A stretch of DNA of 64,000 nt from Thauera chlorobenzoica (GTDB taxonomy: Bacteria > Pseudomonadota > Gammaproteobacteria > Burkholderiales > Rhodocyclaceae), in contig NZ_CP018839.1 in NCBI RefSeq assembly GCF_001922305.1, forward strand, positions 3,286,001 through 3,350,000, written 5' to 3'. Under the pieces are notes generated by a model. The model had not been told where the DNA came from. It was given only the letters and a program-made list of their open reading frames with translations, and searched no databases. This document shows positions 56,219 through 64,000 of the stretch, one piece after another. The first letter of the stretch is position 1, and every line of letters begins with the position of its first letter. The position numbers were made by a program, and so were the translations under genes.

Positions 56219-57522
56219 TTCAAATCCCCCGTCAGTTTCTTGATTTCGGTCAGCGCCAGGCGCGTGTCGAGCTCGGCCTTCAAGCGTTGAGTCCGGATGT
56301 CGATGAGCTGGCGCTCGGCTTCGATCACGCTGTCGAAGTCGACCTTGCCGCTGCTGAGCGCGGCCTGACTGGCATCCCGCGTGGCCTGCGCCTGCGGCAG
56401 CAGCGTATGTTCGAGCAGGCGCAAGGTTTCGCGGCCCTGCGCGTACATCGACCAGGCGGTGCCGAGCTCCCCCGACGCGCGCGCCCTGGCGTCCTCGCGC
56501 CGTGCCTCGGCCGCCATCAGCATGTACTCGGCTTCGCGCTCCCTGGCGCGACGGCTGGACTGCTGCAGCGGGATCATCACCTCGAACATCACATCCCACG
56601 AGGACTTGCCTTCGTACGGCCGGTTGTTGGTCACGCCGACGGCGAAGTCCGGCAGGCGGTCGCGGTAGGTGCGCTCGCGCCCGGCGCGGGCGACGTCGAT
56701 GTCGTTGGCGGCGACCTGGACCTCCGGGTTGGTACCGGCGGCCGCCTCGAACAGGGCACCTGGCGCCAGCCCCTCGGGCAGGAGCGGCGGATCGGCGGGC
56801 GCGGCGAGCGGCGCGTCGTGCGCGCGGCCGAGCAGGCCATTGAGCCCCGTCGCGAGGCCCTTGCGGCGCTGCTCGACCTCGACCAGCGCGAGGCGCTGGG
56901 AGGTGATCTCGCGCTGCATGCGCAACACCGCCTGCTGCGGCAGCAGACCCAGCGCGTAACGGGCCAGTGCAAGCTCTTCCAGGCTTTGCAGCAGGGTCAG
57001 CCCCTCGCGGTTGAGGACCCGCTCGCGGTCGGCGGCGTAGTAGCGCAACCACAGCGTCTCGATCTTCGCCGCAAGCTCGGCCCAGGCGGCGTCACGCATC
57101 GCATCGGCCTGGGTCGCCTGCGCCTCGGCGGCCTTCACCGCCAGGTCGCGCTTGCCCCACCCGGGCAGCGGCTGGGTGATGCGGTAGCGCGTCTCCCCCA
57201 CCTGGCCGGGCAGCAGCGAGGCCGGGCGCCCGTTCATGGTGTTGGTGGCGTCCATCAGCTCGACCTCGAGCGTCGGGTCGGGCAGCGCACCCGCAGGGGT
57301 CACGCGCTCATACGCTGCGGACGCTTCCGCGCGGGCGGCGGCAAAGCCGGGGTTGCGTTGGCGCGCATATTCAACCAGCGCCTGGGGGCTCGTGCCGAGC
57401 GCCGGAGTATCGGACGAGCCCTGGGTCCAGGCACTGCCGCTTCCCAGTGTGAATGCCAACACCAGTGCAAGCGCTGCAGGACGGGGCAGGCGGGATGAGG
57501 GTACTGCGAACGGGGATTTCAT
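56215..57522 (-). CDS. cusC: CusC-type outer-membrane efflux protein
   Basis: The 435-residue TolC-like protein has a signal sequence (LALVLAFTLGSGSAWTQG) and two long coiled-coil halves with repeated patterns (VKAAEAQATQADAMRDAAW; AEYMLMAAEARREDARAR). It forms the outer channel for CusAB. I chose ATG 57522, the start of the signal peptide; the open frame extends 17 codons further. The ribosome site is weak, so translation may be coupled to the cusF transcript. Confidence 0.9.
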   Translation of the reverse strand: MKSPFAVPSSRLPRPAALALVLAFTLGSGSAWTQGSSDTPALGTSPQALVEYARQRNPGFAAARAEASAAYERVTPAGALPDPTLEVELMDATNTMNGRPASLLPGQVGETRYRITQPLPGWGKRDLAVKAAEAQATQADAMRDAAWAELAAKIETLWLRYYAADRERVLNREGLTLLQSLEELALARYALGLLPQQAVLRMQREITSQRLALVEVEQRRKGLATGLNGLLGRAHDAPLAAPADPPLLPEGLAPGALFEAAAGTNPEVQVAANDIDVARAGRERTYRDRLPDFAVGVTNNRPYEGKSSWDVMFEVMIPLQQSSRRAREREAEYMLMAAEARREDARARASGELGTAWSMYAQGRETLRLLEHTLLPQAQATRDASQAALSSGKVDFDSVIEAERQLIDIRTQRLKAELDTRLALTEIKKLTGDLK

Positions 57523-57655
57523 CGAGAAACGATTCCGGCAGGCGGTCGAGTGCATGCACAGGCACTTCGCCACCCGCCTCAGCGTTGATCCAGCCGGGAG
57601 AGCATGCCCGGGGTGGATGGTCAGAGTGGAGCACGACGTACCTGCAGGGTCCGTG

Positions 57656-58003
57656 TCACTGGACAGTTTCGAGAGACGTCACGGTCAGCACACCACCGAC
57701 CCTCTCGACGGAAAAGCGGATCTTGTCGCCGACCTTGACCTGATCGAGCAGGCCCGGCTGGGCCGCGCGGAACACCATGGTCATCGCCGGCATGCCCAGC
57801 GACTCGAGCGGGCCATGGGCAATGGTGAGCTTGCCGGCCGGCTTGTCGAGCTTCTTCACCGTGCCGTCGGCCAGCCTGGCGTCAGCCTCGCTCGGGGCGC
57901 TCGCCCCGCCGTGATGGGCGCTGTGATCGGCCTGCGCCAACGCCATCGGAGCGGTGCCACCGAGCAGGGCCAGGAGTGCCGTGGTGATGAGGGTCTTCTT
58001 CAT
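57656..58003 (-). CDS. cusF: CusF-like periplasmic copper chaperone
   Basis: The 115-residue product has a signal peptide (KKTLITTALLALLGGTAPMA), a His-rich linker (ADHSAHHGG) and a CusF barrel with LTIAHGPLESLGMPAMTMVF. The His-Met-Met residues match the Cu(I) site, although a Trp as in E. coli CusF is not evident. It delivers Cu(I)/Ag(I) to CusB. It is the first gene of the leftward cus operon. Confidence 0.9.
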   Translation of the reverse strand: MKKTLITTALLALLGGTAPMALAQADHSAHHGGASAPSEADARLADGTVKKLDKPAGKLTIAHGPLESLGMPAMTMVFRAAQPGLLDQVKVGDKIRFSVERVGGVLTVTSLETVQ

Positions 58004-58093
58004 GATCGGTTTTTCCAGGGGTTGAAATTCTGGGTGGATTCGAACGTCGGCGCCATTATGCGAAGCGCTCACCGACGGGACGCTGACGCAGGG

Positions 58094-58109
58094 ATTACAT
58101 TTCCGTCAG
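58094..58109. promoter_or_regulatory. Copper-box-like site upstream of cusF
   Basis: ATTACATTTCCGTCAG, matching ATTACATTTCTGTAAG in the copR promoter at 13 of 16 positions. It lies about 90 bp before the cusF ATG and overlaps the stop of the cupredoxin gene, so it can give the cus operon its own CopR-dependent promoter. The right half is degenerate. Confidence 0.65.
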
Positions 58110-58606
58110 CCAACCTTGATCGTGCCGATCATCCCGGCCTGGAAATGGCCGGGGATCAGGCAGGCGAACTGGAACTCCCCCGCACTGTTGAAGTGCCAGA
58201 TCATCTCGCCGCGCCCGCCGGGCGCGACATGCGCCATCCATGGCTCGTCATGTTCCATCCCGGGGAAGCGCTGCATCAGCTCCGCGTGCTCGGCAAGCGT
58301 CGCGGGCGTGCCGACCACCATCTCGTGCATCACCGCGCCTCGATTCTCGTGGGTGAAGCGGATCGTCTCGCCCAGGCGGACCTCGATGTGGCCGGGTACG
58401 AAGCGCATTTCATCGGTCATCACGATGGCGATCGTGCGCGAGACCGATCTCCCATCGCCCGCAATCCCCCAGTCCAGCTGCTCGCTGGGGGGCGCGGACG
58501 CGGCTTTGGCGGCATGCTCGGCATTGCCATGGGCGAACGCGCTGCGGTGAACGGCAAGCACACCGGCGGCAAGGCTGGTGGCCAGAAATCGGCGACGACT
58601 TTTCAT
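58106..58606 (-). CDS. Tat-exported cupredoxin
   Basis: The 166-residue protein has a Tat signal (KSRRRFLATSLAAGVLA) and a cupredoxin domain. Type 1 copper ligands are suggested by VMHEMVV (His), FACLIPGHFQAGMIG (Cys, His, Met). Such proteins are found with copper oxidases, where they may bind or transfer copper in the periplasm. It is downstream of the multicopper oxidase in a leftward operon. Confidence 0.9.
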   Translation of the reverse strand: MKSRRRFLATSLAAGVLAVHRSAFAHGNAEHAAKAASAPPSEQLDWGIAGDGRSVSRTIAIVMTDEMRFVPGHIEVRLGETIRFTHENRGAVMHEMVVGTPATLAEHAELMQRFPGMEHDEPWMAHVAPGGRGEMIWHFNSAGEFQFACLIPGHFQAGMIGTIKVG

Positions 58607-58676
58607 GGGAATCTCCTTCTCTGTGGGTTGAATCTTGTTGGTGTTGTCGTGGGGGCTGATTACGAGGCGATCGACT

Positions 58677-60080
58677 TCAATGCCCCTGATGGCCGGCAGG
58701 CTTGCGAACCGTCATCTCGACCGATCGCGCAGGCTCGGTGCGCGGCATGCTCGAGGGTCCGGCTGCAGCACTGCGCGCCGGTTCGGGTAGCGCCGCGCCC
58801 GCCCACTCGTAGGCCACCGTCCCCTTCGGGTGCTTGAACCAGCCCGGGTCGCGGTAGTCGCCCCGCTGCTGCTCGCGGCGCACCTTGAGCACGGTGAACA
58901 TGCCGCCCATCTCGACGGCGCCGAACGGCCCCTGCCCGGTCATCATCGGCAGGGTGTTGTCGGGCAGGGGCATCTCCATCTCGCCCATGTCGGCCATGCC
59001 GCGCTCGCCCATCAGCATGTAATCGGGCACCAGCTTCTGGATGCCCTCGACCAGGCCGCGATGGTCGACGCCGATCATGGTCGGCACGTCGTGCCCCATC
59101 GCGTTCATGGTGTGGTGCGACTTGTGGCAGTGCATCGCCCAATCGCCCTCCTCGTCGGCGATGAACTCGATCTGGCGCATCTGGCCGACGGCGACGTCGG
59201 TGGTGACCTCGGGCCAGCGCGACTCCGGCCGCGTCGGCCCGCCGTCGGTGCCGGTAACCTCGAACTCGTGGCCGTGGATGTGGATCGGGTGGTTGGTCAT
59301 GGTCAGGTTGCCGATGCGCACCCGCACCCGGTCGCCCTTCCTGACATTGAGCGAGTCGATGCCCGGAAAGGCGCGGCTGTTCCAGGTCCACAGGTTGAAG
59401 TCGAGCATCGTGTTGATCTTGGGCACGTAGCTGCCGGGCTCGATGTCGTAGGCGTTGAGCAGGAAGCAGAAGTCGCGGTCCACGCCCGCGATGTGCGGGT
59501 GCGGCGCGCGCGGATGCGTGACCCACATGCCCATCATGCCCATCGCCATCTGCACCATCTCGTCGGCGTGCGGGTGGTACATGAAGGTGCCGGGGCGGCG
59601 GGCGACGAACTCATAGACGAAGGTCTTGCCCGGCGGGATCTGCGGCTGGTTGAGGCCGCCGACCCCGTCCATGCCGTTGGGCAGGCGCTGGCCGTGCCAG
59701 TGGATGGTGGTGTGCTCGGGCAGGCGGTTGGTGACGAAGATGCGCACGCGGTCGCCCTCGACGACCTCGATCGTCGGCCCGGGCGACTGGCCGTTGTAGC
59801 CCCACAGCCGCGCCACCATGCCGGGGGCGATCTCGCGCTCGACCGGCTCGGCGACGAGGTGGAACTCCTTCACGCCGTTGCGCATGCGCCAGGGGGCGGT
59901 CCAGCCGTTCAAGGTGACGACCGGGTCGTAGGGGCGTCCGTCTGGTGGCGACAGTGGGGCCGCCGTTACGGCGCTGGTCTGGATCACGGGCTCGGGCAGC
60001 GCCGCGAGCGCGGCGCGGTTGACGGTTCCGGCAGCGGCCAGCAGGCCTGCCCCGGCGAGAAAGCTGCGTCGGGTGGTCAT
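58677..60080 (-). CDS. Multicopper oxidase (CopA/CueO type)
   Basis: The 467-residue Tat-exported protein (TTRRSFLAGAGLLAAAGTV) has all four copper-binding motifs: TTIHWHGQRLPNGMDG, MYHPHADEMVQ, HPIHIHGHEF and HCHKSHHTMNAM. It oxidises Cu(I) to less toxic Cu(II) in the periplasm using O2. A Met-rich stretch (ADMGEMEMPLPDNTLPMMTG) resembles CueO-type substrate-binding segments. It sits between a TolC-like lipoprotein and a cupredoxin gene. Confidence 0.94.
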   Translation of the reverse strand: MTTRRSFLAGAGLLAAAGTVNRAALAALPEPVIQTSAVTAAPLSPPDGRPYDPVVTLNGWTAPWRMRNGVKEFHLVAEPVEREIAPGMVARLWGYNGQSPGPTIEVVEGDRVRIFVTNRLPEHTTIHWHGQRLPNGMDGVGGLNQPQIPPGKTFVYEFVARRPGTFMYHPHADEMVQMAMGMMGMWVTHPRAPHPHIAGVDRDFCFLLNAYDIEPGSYVPKINTMLDFNLWTWNSRAFPGIDSLNVRKGDRVRVRIGNLTMTNHPIHIHGHEFEVTGTDGGPTRPESRWPEVTTDVAVGQMRQIEFIADEEGDWAMHCHKSHHTMNAMGHDVPTMIGVDHRGLVEGIQKLVPDYMLMGERGMADMGEMEMPLPDNTLPMMTGQGPFGAVEMGGMFTVLKVRREQQRGDYRDPGWFKHPKGTVAYEWAGAALPEPARSAAAGPSSMPRTEPARSVEMTVRKPAGHQGH

Positions 60081-60097
60081 GATCGTCTCCGGATAGG

Positions 60098-61510
60098 TCA
60101 GTGGCCACCACCGGCTTGCGCCGGTGATGCGCTTGATTGAAGGCTGAGCGGCGCGATCGGCTGGCCGAGCAGGCTGGCCTTGAGCCCAGCCTCGGCGCGC
60201 CAGAAGTCGCGTTCGGCCTCGATCGCCTGCACCACGCTCGCCGACTGCGCGCGCGCGGCGGCAAGCAGCTCGAACACGCCGATCAGCATCCCGTTGTACT
60301 GGAGCACCGACTCTTCGGTGATGTTCTGACGCAGCGGGACCACCTCGTTGCGGTAGTGGCGCGCGAGATCGTATGCACTGCGATAGCCCTCGTAGGCTAC
60401 CCGGACCTGGGAGCTGGCGTTACTGGCAAGCTCGAGCGTGCGATTGAAGGCCGCGAGATAGCGGGCCTCGCCGCCGGCGCGCGCCGCGTCGCCGAGGTCG
60501 AACAGCGGCAAGGGCAGCTCGAGCTCGAAGCCGCGCTGGGTCGATTCGCCGGTCTCGCTGTTGCGCACGCCGGCCACATGCAGGCCATTGACGACGCTGG
60601 TGACCCGCGTGAGGCCCAGGCTCTTCGCCGTCCGGTCGAGATCGGTGCGGGCGATGCGCACGTCGAGCCGGTTCTCCAGCAACGCCGCACCGGCGGTGGC
60701 TTCGTCCATCGGCGCCTCGGGCAAGGCCGGCAACTGATCGGGCAGACGCAGCGCCTGCGCCTGGCTCGGAGTGAGGCCCAGACGCTGGATCAGGGTTTCG
60801 CGTGCGGCGGTGGCGTTCTGGCGGGCGCGGATCAGGTTGGCCGTTTCCTCGGCGGCGAGCGCCTGTTCGCGCGCGCGCTGCAGGCGGCTGAAGTTGCCGG
60901 TGGCCTGCATCCGACGGGCGAGCTCGGCAGCGGTCCCGGCGGCCGTGGCCACCTCCTCGCGGTAGCGCGCGACCTGTCGCGCCGCGACCGCATCGACCCA
61001 GGCCTGGCGCACTTCAGTGACGGTGCTCAACAGCGCAATCGAGGACTGCAGCCGGGTCTGCTGCTGGCGGAACTCGGCCTGCTCCAGCCGCGCGGGCAGA
61101 AACAGCAGGTCGAACAGCGAGATGCCGAGCGAACGGCCGATGTCGAGTTCGCGCCCCTCGGCGCCCGAGCGAAACAACCGCTCGAAGGTGAACACCGGAT
61201 TGCCGATGCGGGCCGAACCGGTCGCATCCGCCGAGGCCACGGCGGCTTCCGCCAGCAGGGACTGGAACGCCGGGCTGTAGCCCAGCGCGATGCGCACCGC
61301 GTCGTCGATCGCCAGCGGCTGTGCGAGCAGGCGATCGACCTCGGCGCGCATCGCCTCGCGCTCAGGGTCCGAGCGCAGCCAGCGCACCTCGCTACCCGTC
61401 TGCTCGCGCGCAAAGCGCTCGACCTCAGCGAAGTTCTCATCGATCGCAACGCTGGCGCACCCGGTCAGCACGGTGGCGGCCAGCAAGGATATGGGGAGAC
61501 TGGCTCTCAT
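60098..61510 (-). CDS. TolC-family outer-membrane lipoprotein in the copper operon
   Basis: The 470-residue protein has a lipobox (LLAATVLTGCASV) and the repeated coiled-coil pattern of TolC-type proteins (DDAVRIALGYSPAFQSLLAE; ARIARTDLDRTAKSLGLT-like segments). It differs from CusC and has no RND partner next to it; it lies between a small secreted protein and the multicopper oxidase. The start overlaps the previous stop by 4 bp. GAAAGGGGGC precedes the ATG. Confidence 0.88.
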   Translation of the reverse strand: MRASLPISLLAATVLTGCASVAIDENFAEVERFAREQTGSEVRWLRSDPEREAMRAEVDRLLAQPLAIDDAVRIALGYSPAFQSLLAEAAVASADATGSARIGNPVFTFERLFRSGAEGRELDIGRSLGISLFDLLFLPARLEQAEFRQQQTRLQSSIALLSTVTEVRQAWVDAVAARQVARYREEVATAAGTAAELARRMQATGNFSRLQRAREQALAAEETANLIRARQNATAARETLIQRLGLTPSQAQALRLPDQLPALPEAPMDEATAGAALLENRLDVRIARTDLDRTAKSLGLTRVTSVVNGLHVAGVRNSETGESTQRGFELELPLPLFDLGDAARAGGEARYLAAFNRTLELASNASSQVRVAYEGYRSAYDLARHYRNEVVPLRQNITEESVLQYNGMLIGVFELLAAARAQSASVVQAIEAERDFWRAEAGLKASLLGQPIAPLSLQSSASPAQAGGGH

Positions 61511-61803
61511 CGCTCGCCCCCTTTCGAAGTCGGCGTGAGGTGGCCCATGTGCCCGCCGAGACGTCCAGCCTCGTCGTTGGCATCCTTCCACGACCGCAAG
61601 GGCTCATCGACACGGTAGGGCCGATATTCGTTCAGGGGCGAGCGATACGCCGGCACGCGCTGTGGCTTGGGTGACCCAGACTGGGTCGCGGCAGGCGCGT
61701 GGTCAGCGGGATTAGACGGAGAGGAGGGCTCGGCCTGCGCGCCCGACACGAGCGCCACGGCGACGGCCAATCCTCCACCGAGGTGGATGAGTCGTCTCTG
61801 CAT
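61507..61803 (-). CDS. Small secreted protein of the copper operon, unknown function
   Basis: The 98-residue product has a signal peptide (HLGGGLAVAVALVSGAQA) and a mature part rich in Pro, Ser and Arg with the core AYRSPLNEYRPYRVDEPLRS, WKDANDEAGRLGGHMGH. Related short proteins occur with copper TolC-like genes; I do not know a named function. It overlaps the TolC-like gene by 4 bp. Confidence 0.8.
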   Translation of the reverse strand: MQRRLIHLGGGLAVAVALVSGAQAEPSSPSNPADHAPAATQSGSPKPQRVPAYRSPLNEYRPYRVDEPLRSWKDANDEAGRLGGHMGHLTPTSKGGER

Positions 61804-61881
61804 GGGGAATGTCTCTTTGTTGGTCTTGTGATGAATCGGACGCGGGGCGATCGACGAGGTCGCCGCTCCGCGTCCCGATGC

Positions 61882-62331
61882 TCAGTTGGGCATCGCCGGC
61901 TTGGCGGCCGGATGCATCTTCATCATGTTCTGCATCATGCCCATGTGCTCTTGCATCATCTTCATGTGCTCCTGCATGAGCTTGGGATCCATCATCATGC
62001 CGCCCATGGGTCCAGCCCCGGGTCCAGGACCACCACCCTTCATCATCGGACCAGCCCCCATCTGCCCCCCCATCATCGGGCAACCAGTGGGCGTGCCCTG
62101 CGATGCAGCCTCCAGGGCCTTGACCTGCTCTTCCATCAGGGCCATGCGACGTTCCGGGTTGGTCTCGGCACGGATCGACTTCATACGTTCCTGAAGCGCG
62201 GGGACACTCGCTGCGGGCGGCCAGGCCTGCACCGGATCGGTCGTCTGCGCGACGACCGGACTGCCATGCAAGGCTGCAGCCAGAGCGACGACGGGCATGA
62301 GCCCGGCGAGACGGTACAAACGCAGTTTCAT
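61882..62331 (-). CDS. Met/His-rich periplasmic protein, first gene of the copper operon
   Basis: The 149-residue protein has a signal peptide (LYRLAGLMPVVALAAALHG), a helical part with NPERRMALMEEQVKALE, and a long C-terminal run of Met, Gly and His (MMGGQMGAGPMMKGGG; EHMKMMQEHMGMMQNMMKMH). Such Met-rich tails bind Cu(I) or Ag(I). The frame is open further upstream, but ATG 62331 begins the signal peptide. It is divergent from copR across the copper box. Confidence 0.87.
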   Translation of the reverse strand: MKLRLYRLAGLMPVVALAAALHGSPVVAQTTDPVQAWPPAASVPALQERMKSIRAETNPERRMALMEEQVKALEAASQGTPTGCPMMGGQMGAGPMMKGGGPGPGAGPMGGMMMDPKLMQEHMKMMQEHMGMMQNMMKMHPAAKPAMPN

Positions 62332-62431
62332 GATCGATCTCCCATTGGTCGCGGGGTTCCGTCGCGGTACGGAACGCTGTGCCACGCAGAGCATCTTGCG
62401 CCCGCCTGCCTGTCGTTGGCCTGACCTGGAA

Positions 62432-62447
62432 ATTACATTTCTGTAAG
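62432..62447. promoter_or_regulatory. CopR-type box in the divergent promoter
   Basis: ATTACATTTCTGTAAG contains the inverted repeat TTACA-N4-TGTAA, the known form of binding sites for the CopR/CusR/PcoR group. It lies about 100 bp before the Met-rich gene start and 70 bp before copR, so it can serve both directions. Confidence 0.75.
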
Positions 62448-62517
62448 CCCGGGGGTTATCCAGCACCCCGGGCGCAAAATCGGGCACAGGCAGCACGAAG
62501 CGCGTAGGAGCGAAACA

Positions 62518-63198
62518 ATGAAAATTCTGATCGTCGAAGACGAAGTGAAGACCGGCGACTACCTCCGCCAGGGGCTCACCGAAGCCGGGTTCGTCGTCGA
62601 CCTTGCAAGAGATGGCCTCGATGGGCTCCACCTCGCCCTTAACGGTGACTACGACCTGGTCGTGCTCGACGTGATGCTGCCAAGGCTGGACGGCTGGGGC
62701 ATCCTGCAAACACTGCGTCGCAGCAGTCGTGAGACCCCCGTGTTGTTCCTGACTGCCCGTGACCAAGTTGAGGATCGGGTCCGTGGTCTTGAGCTCGGCG
62801 CCGACGATTACCTGGTCAAGCCCTTCGCGTTTTCCGAGTTTCTCGCGCGCGTTCGCACGCTGCTGCGCAGGGGAAGAAACCACGAACCGGAGACCCTGCG
62901 CTCAGCGAACCTGGAGCTCGATTTGCTTCGCCGCCGGGTGAACCGATGCGGGCAGCGCATCGATCTGACCGCCAAGGAGTTTGCCTTGCTTGAACTGCTC
63001 CTGCGACGCAAGGGTGAAGTATTGCCCCGCTCACTCATCGCTTCGCAGGTGTGGGATATGAACTTCGACAGCGACACGAACGTGATCGAAGTTGCCGTGC
63101 GCAGGTTGCGCGTAAAGGTCGACGACCCCTTTGAGCCGAAGCTGATCCACACCGTGCGGGGTATGGGCTACGTGCTTGAGGCGATGGAGCCGATCTGA
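62518..63198 (+). CDS. copR: Heavy-metal response regulator (CopR/CusR type)
   Basis: The 226-residue OmpR-family regulator starts [19 protein letters not shown]. Its phosphorylation Asp is 51 in [12 protein letters not shown], the conserved Lys is in [14 protein letters not shown], and a winged-helix output domain ends [26 protein letters not shown] precedes the ATG. It probably binds the ATTACATTTC-type boxes. The sensor gene copS starts 2 bp after its stop. Confidence 0.95.
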   Translation: MKILIVEDEVKTGDYLRQGLTEAGFVVDLARDGLDGLHLALNGDYDLVVLDVMLPRLDGWGILQTLRRSSRETPVLFLTARDQVEDRVRGLELGADDYLVKPFAFSEFLARVRTLLRRGRNHEPETLRSANLELDLLRRRVNRCGQRIDLTAKEFALLELLLRRKGEVLPRSLIASQVWDMNFDSDTNVIEVAVRRLRVKVDDPFEPKLIHTVRGMGYVLEAMEPI

Positions 63199-63200
63199 CG

Positions 63201-64000
63201 ATGATCCGCATTCACTCGCTGACGGCGAGACTGGCAACACTATTTGCCGTCCTCGCTGCGAGCCTGCTTGTGCTGGCAGCGATGCTCTTTGGGCGCATGT
63301 TGGACATGCATTTCCAGGAGCTGGACATGCACGAGTTGCAGGGCAAGGTCACGCTCATCCGCAACGCGCTGCAAAGTGTTGATGCGACTGGGGGGCGATC
63401 GGAACGCATTGAGGCGCTCGAACGCTCCTTCGTTGGACATGAAAGTGTCGGTGTCCTGGTTCGCGACGTCGAGGGACGCGTCCTGTACATCATCCATCCC
63501 GAGCATTTCACCGCCTCCCAGCGGGCAGGCGAACCCCTTTCACGCGCGTTAACCGACTGGACCGTGGATGAGCGCCCCCATCGAGGGCTCGAGGTCAGCA
63601 TCGCGCTACCGAGCCTTGGGGCGAAGGAGCAGACGATCGAGGCGCTGGTCGCAGTGGATCTGTCGCATCACGTCCACTTCCTCGCGTCGGTACGTCATGC
63701 AACTTGGGCGGGCGTCTTCGTCGCTGCCTTGGCGGCGGCGCTATTCGGCTGGTTTGCTGCGCACCGGGGCCTCGCCCCCCTGCGCCGGGTCACCGAAACT
63801 GCCCGTCGGCTGTCGGCAAGGCAACTCGGCCAGCGTCTCGCCATCGATGATGCGCCGCTGGAAGTGCGCGACCACGTCGAAGCCTTCAATGGCATGCTCG
63901 CTCGGCTCGAAGCCGCTTTCCAGCGGCTCGGCGATTATTCGGCGGATATAGCCCACGAACTGCGTACGCCGATCTCGAACTTGATGACCCAGACCCAGGT
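63201..64000 (+). CDS. copS: Heavy-metal sensor histidine kinase (CopS/CusS type), partial
   Basis: The visible 266 residues have a first membrane segment (LATLFAVLAASLLVLAAML), a periplasmic sensor domain, a second membrane segment (HATWAGVFVAALAAALFGW) and a HAMP domain (APLRRVTETARRLSARQLG). The H-box is SADIAHELRTPISNLM with the autophosphorylated His. The gene runs past the window end. It senses periplasmic copper or silver and phosphorylates CopR. Confidence 0.93.
   Translation, partial: MIRIHSLTARLATLFAVLAASLLVLAAMLFGRMLDMHFQELDMHELQGKVTLIRNALQSVDATGGRSERIEALERSFVGHESVGVLVRDVEGRVLYIIHPEHFTASQRAGEPLSRALTDWTVDERPHRGLEVSIALPSLGAKEQTIEALVAVDLSHHVHFLASVRHATWAGVFVAALAAALFGWFAAHRGLAPLRRVTETARRLSARQLGQRLAIDDAPLEVRDHVEAFNGMLARLEAAFQRLGDYSADIAHELRTPISNLMTQTQ

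Overview
The window is high-GC DNA with betaproteobacterial core genes (gcvT, arfB, a RIO-type kinase gene, a VF530-type gene). It carries an apparent anaerobic aromatic-acid pathway next to lead- and copper-resistance loci. That mix fits Rhodocyclales such as Thauera, Azoarcus or Aromatoleum. No rRNA, complete tRNA or CRISPR array was seen, so the genus is inferred from gene content only.

Layout. 1-3.3 kb: core genes (ACT-domain protein, gcvT, a MerR remnant, arfB, RIO kinase, VF530). 3.3-8.3 kb: a metal island with a leftward operon of four genes (His-rich peptide, HupE/UreJ-like protein, TM-anchored protein, DMT transporter with a His-rich tail), then czcE-like and copK genes rightward. 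8.6-22.5 kb: a nest of mobile elements. A 2,630-bp IS21-family element is split by an 8,847-bp Tn3-family transposon carrying pbrR/pbrA/pbrBC (target duplication AACAC) and by an IS66 element (target duplication GATCGAGC). The Tn3 tnpA is itself hit by an IS630 element at a TA. Removing the insertions and target duplications gives exactly 2,630 bp, the length of the intact second copy at 44,338-46,967, which confirms every boundary.

22.9-41.7 kb: a catabolic cluster, mostly leftward: ribA, nadC, a PEBP-type protein, IS3, a disrupted monooxygenase-like gene, a fused TRAP permease and TAXI binding protein, two family III CoA-transferases, a UbiD-type decarboxylase, UbiX and an IclR regulator. 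Rightward from the regulator are idi, aroC (broken by an IS4 element), a PPOX-like gene with a nonsense codon, then a leftward MBL hydrolase. CoA-transferase pair plus UbiD/UbiX plus TRAP transporter is the known gene set for anaerobic o-phthalate degradation: uptake, succinyl-CoA-dependent activation to phthaloyl-CoA, and prenylated-FMN-dependent decarboxylation to benzoyl-CoA. The neighbours make sense as cofactor supply: RibA for flavin, Idi for the prenyl donor, UbiX for joining them. NadC acts on quinolinate, a close structural analogue of phthalate. The promoter-ubiX-ubiD block is present twice as a 2,573-bp direct repeat (33,259-35,831 and 41,765-44,337); the second copy abuts the intact IS21 element.

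47.1-64 kb: a copper/silver resistance island. A leftward operon holds a newly noted 47-codon ORF, two DUF2933-type proteins, a cytochrome c, a copper P-type ATPase and an ICMT-like methyltransferase. Further right are cusF-cusC-cusB-cusA, a cupredoxin, a multicopper oxidase, a TolC-like lipoprotein and two small secreted proteins. The rightward copR/copS two-component system (copS is cut by the window end) lies at the edge. Similar ATTACATTTC-type boxes precede the cusF gene and lie in the copR divergent promoter.
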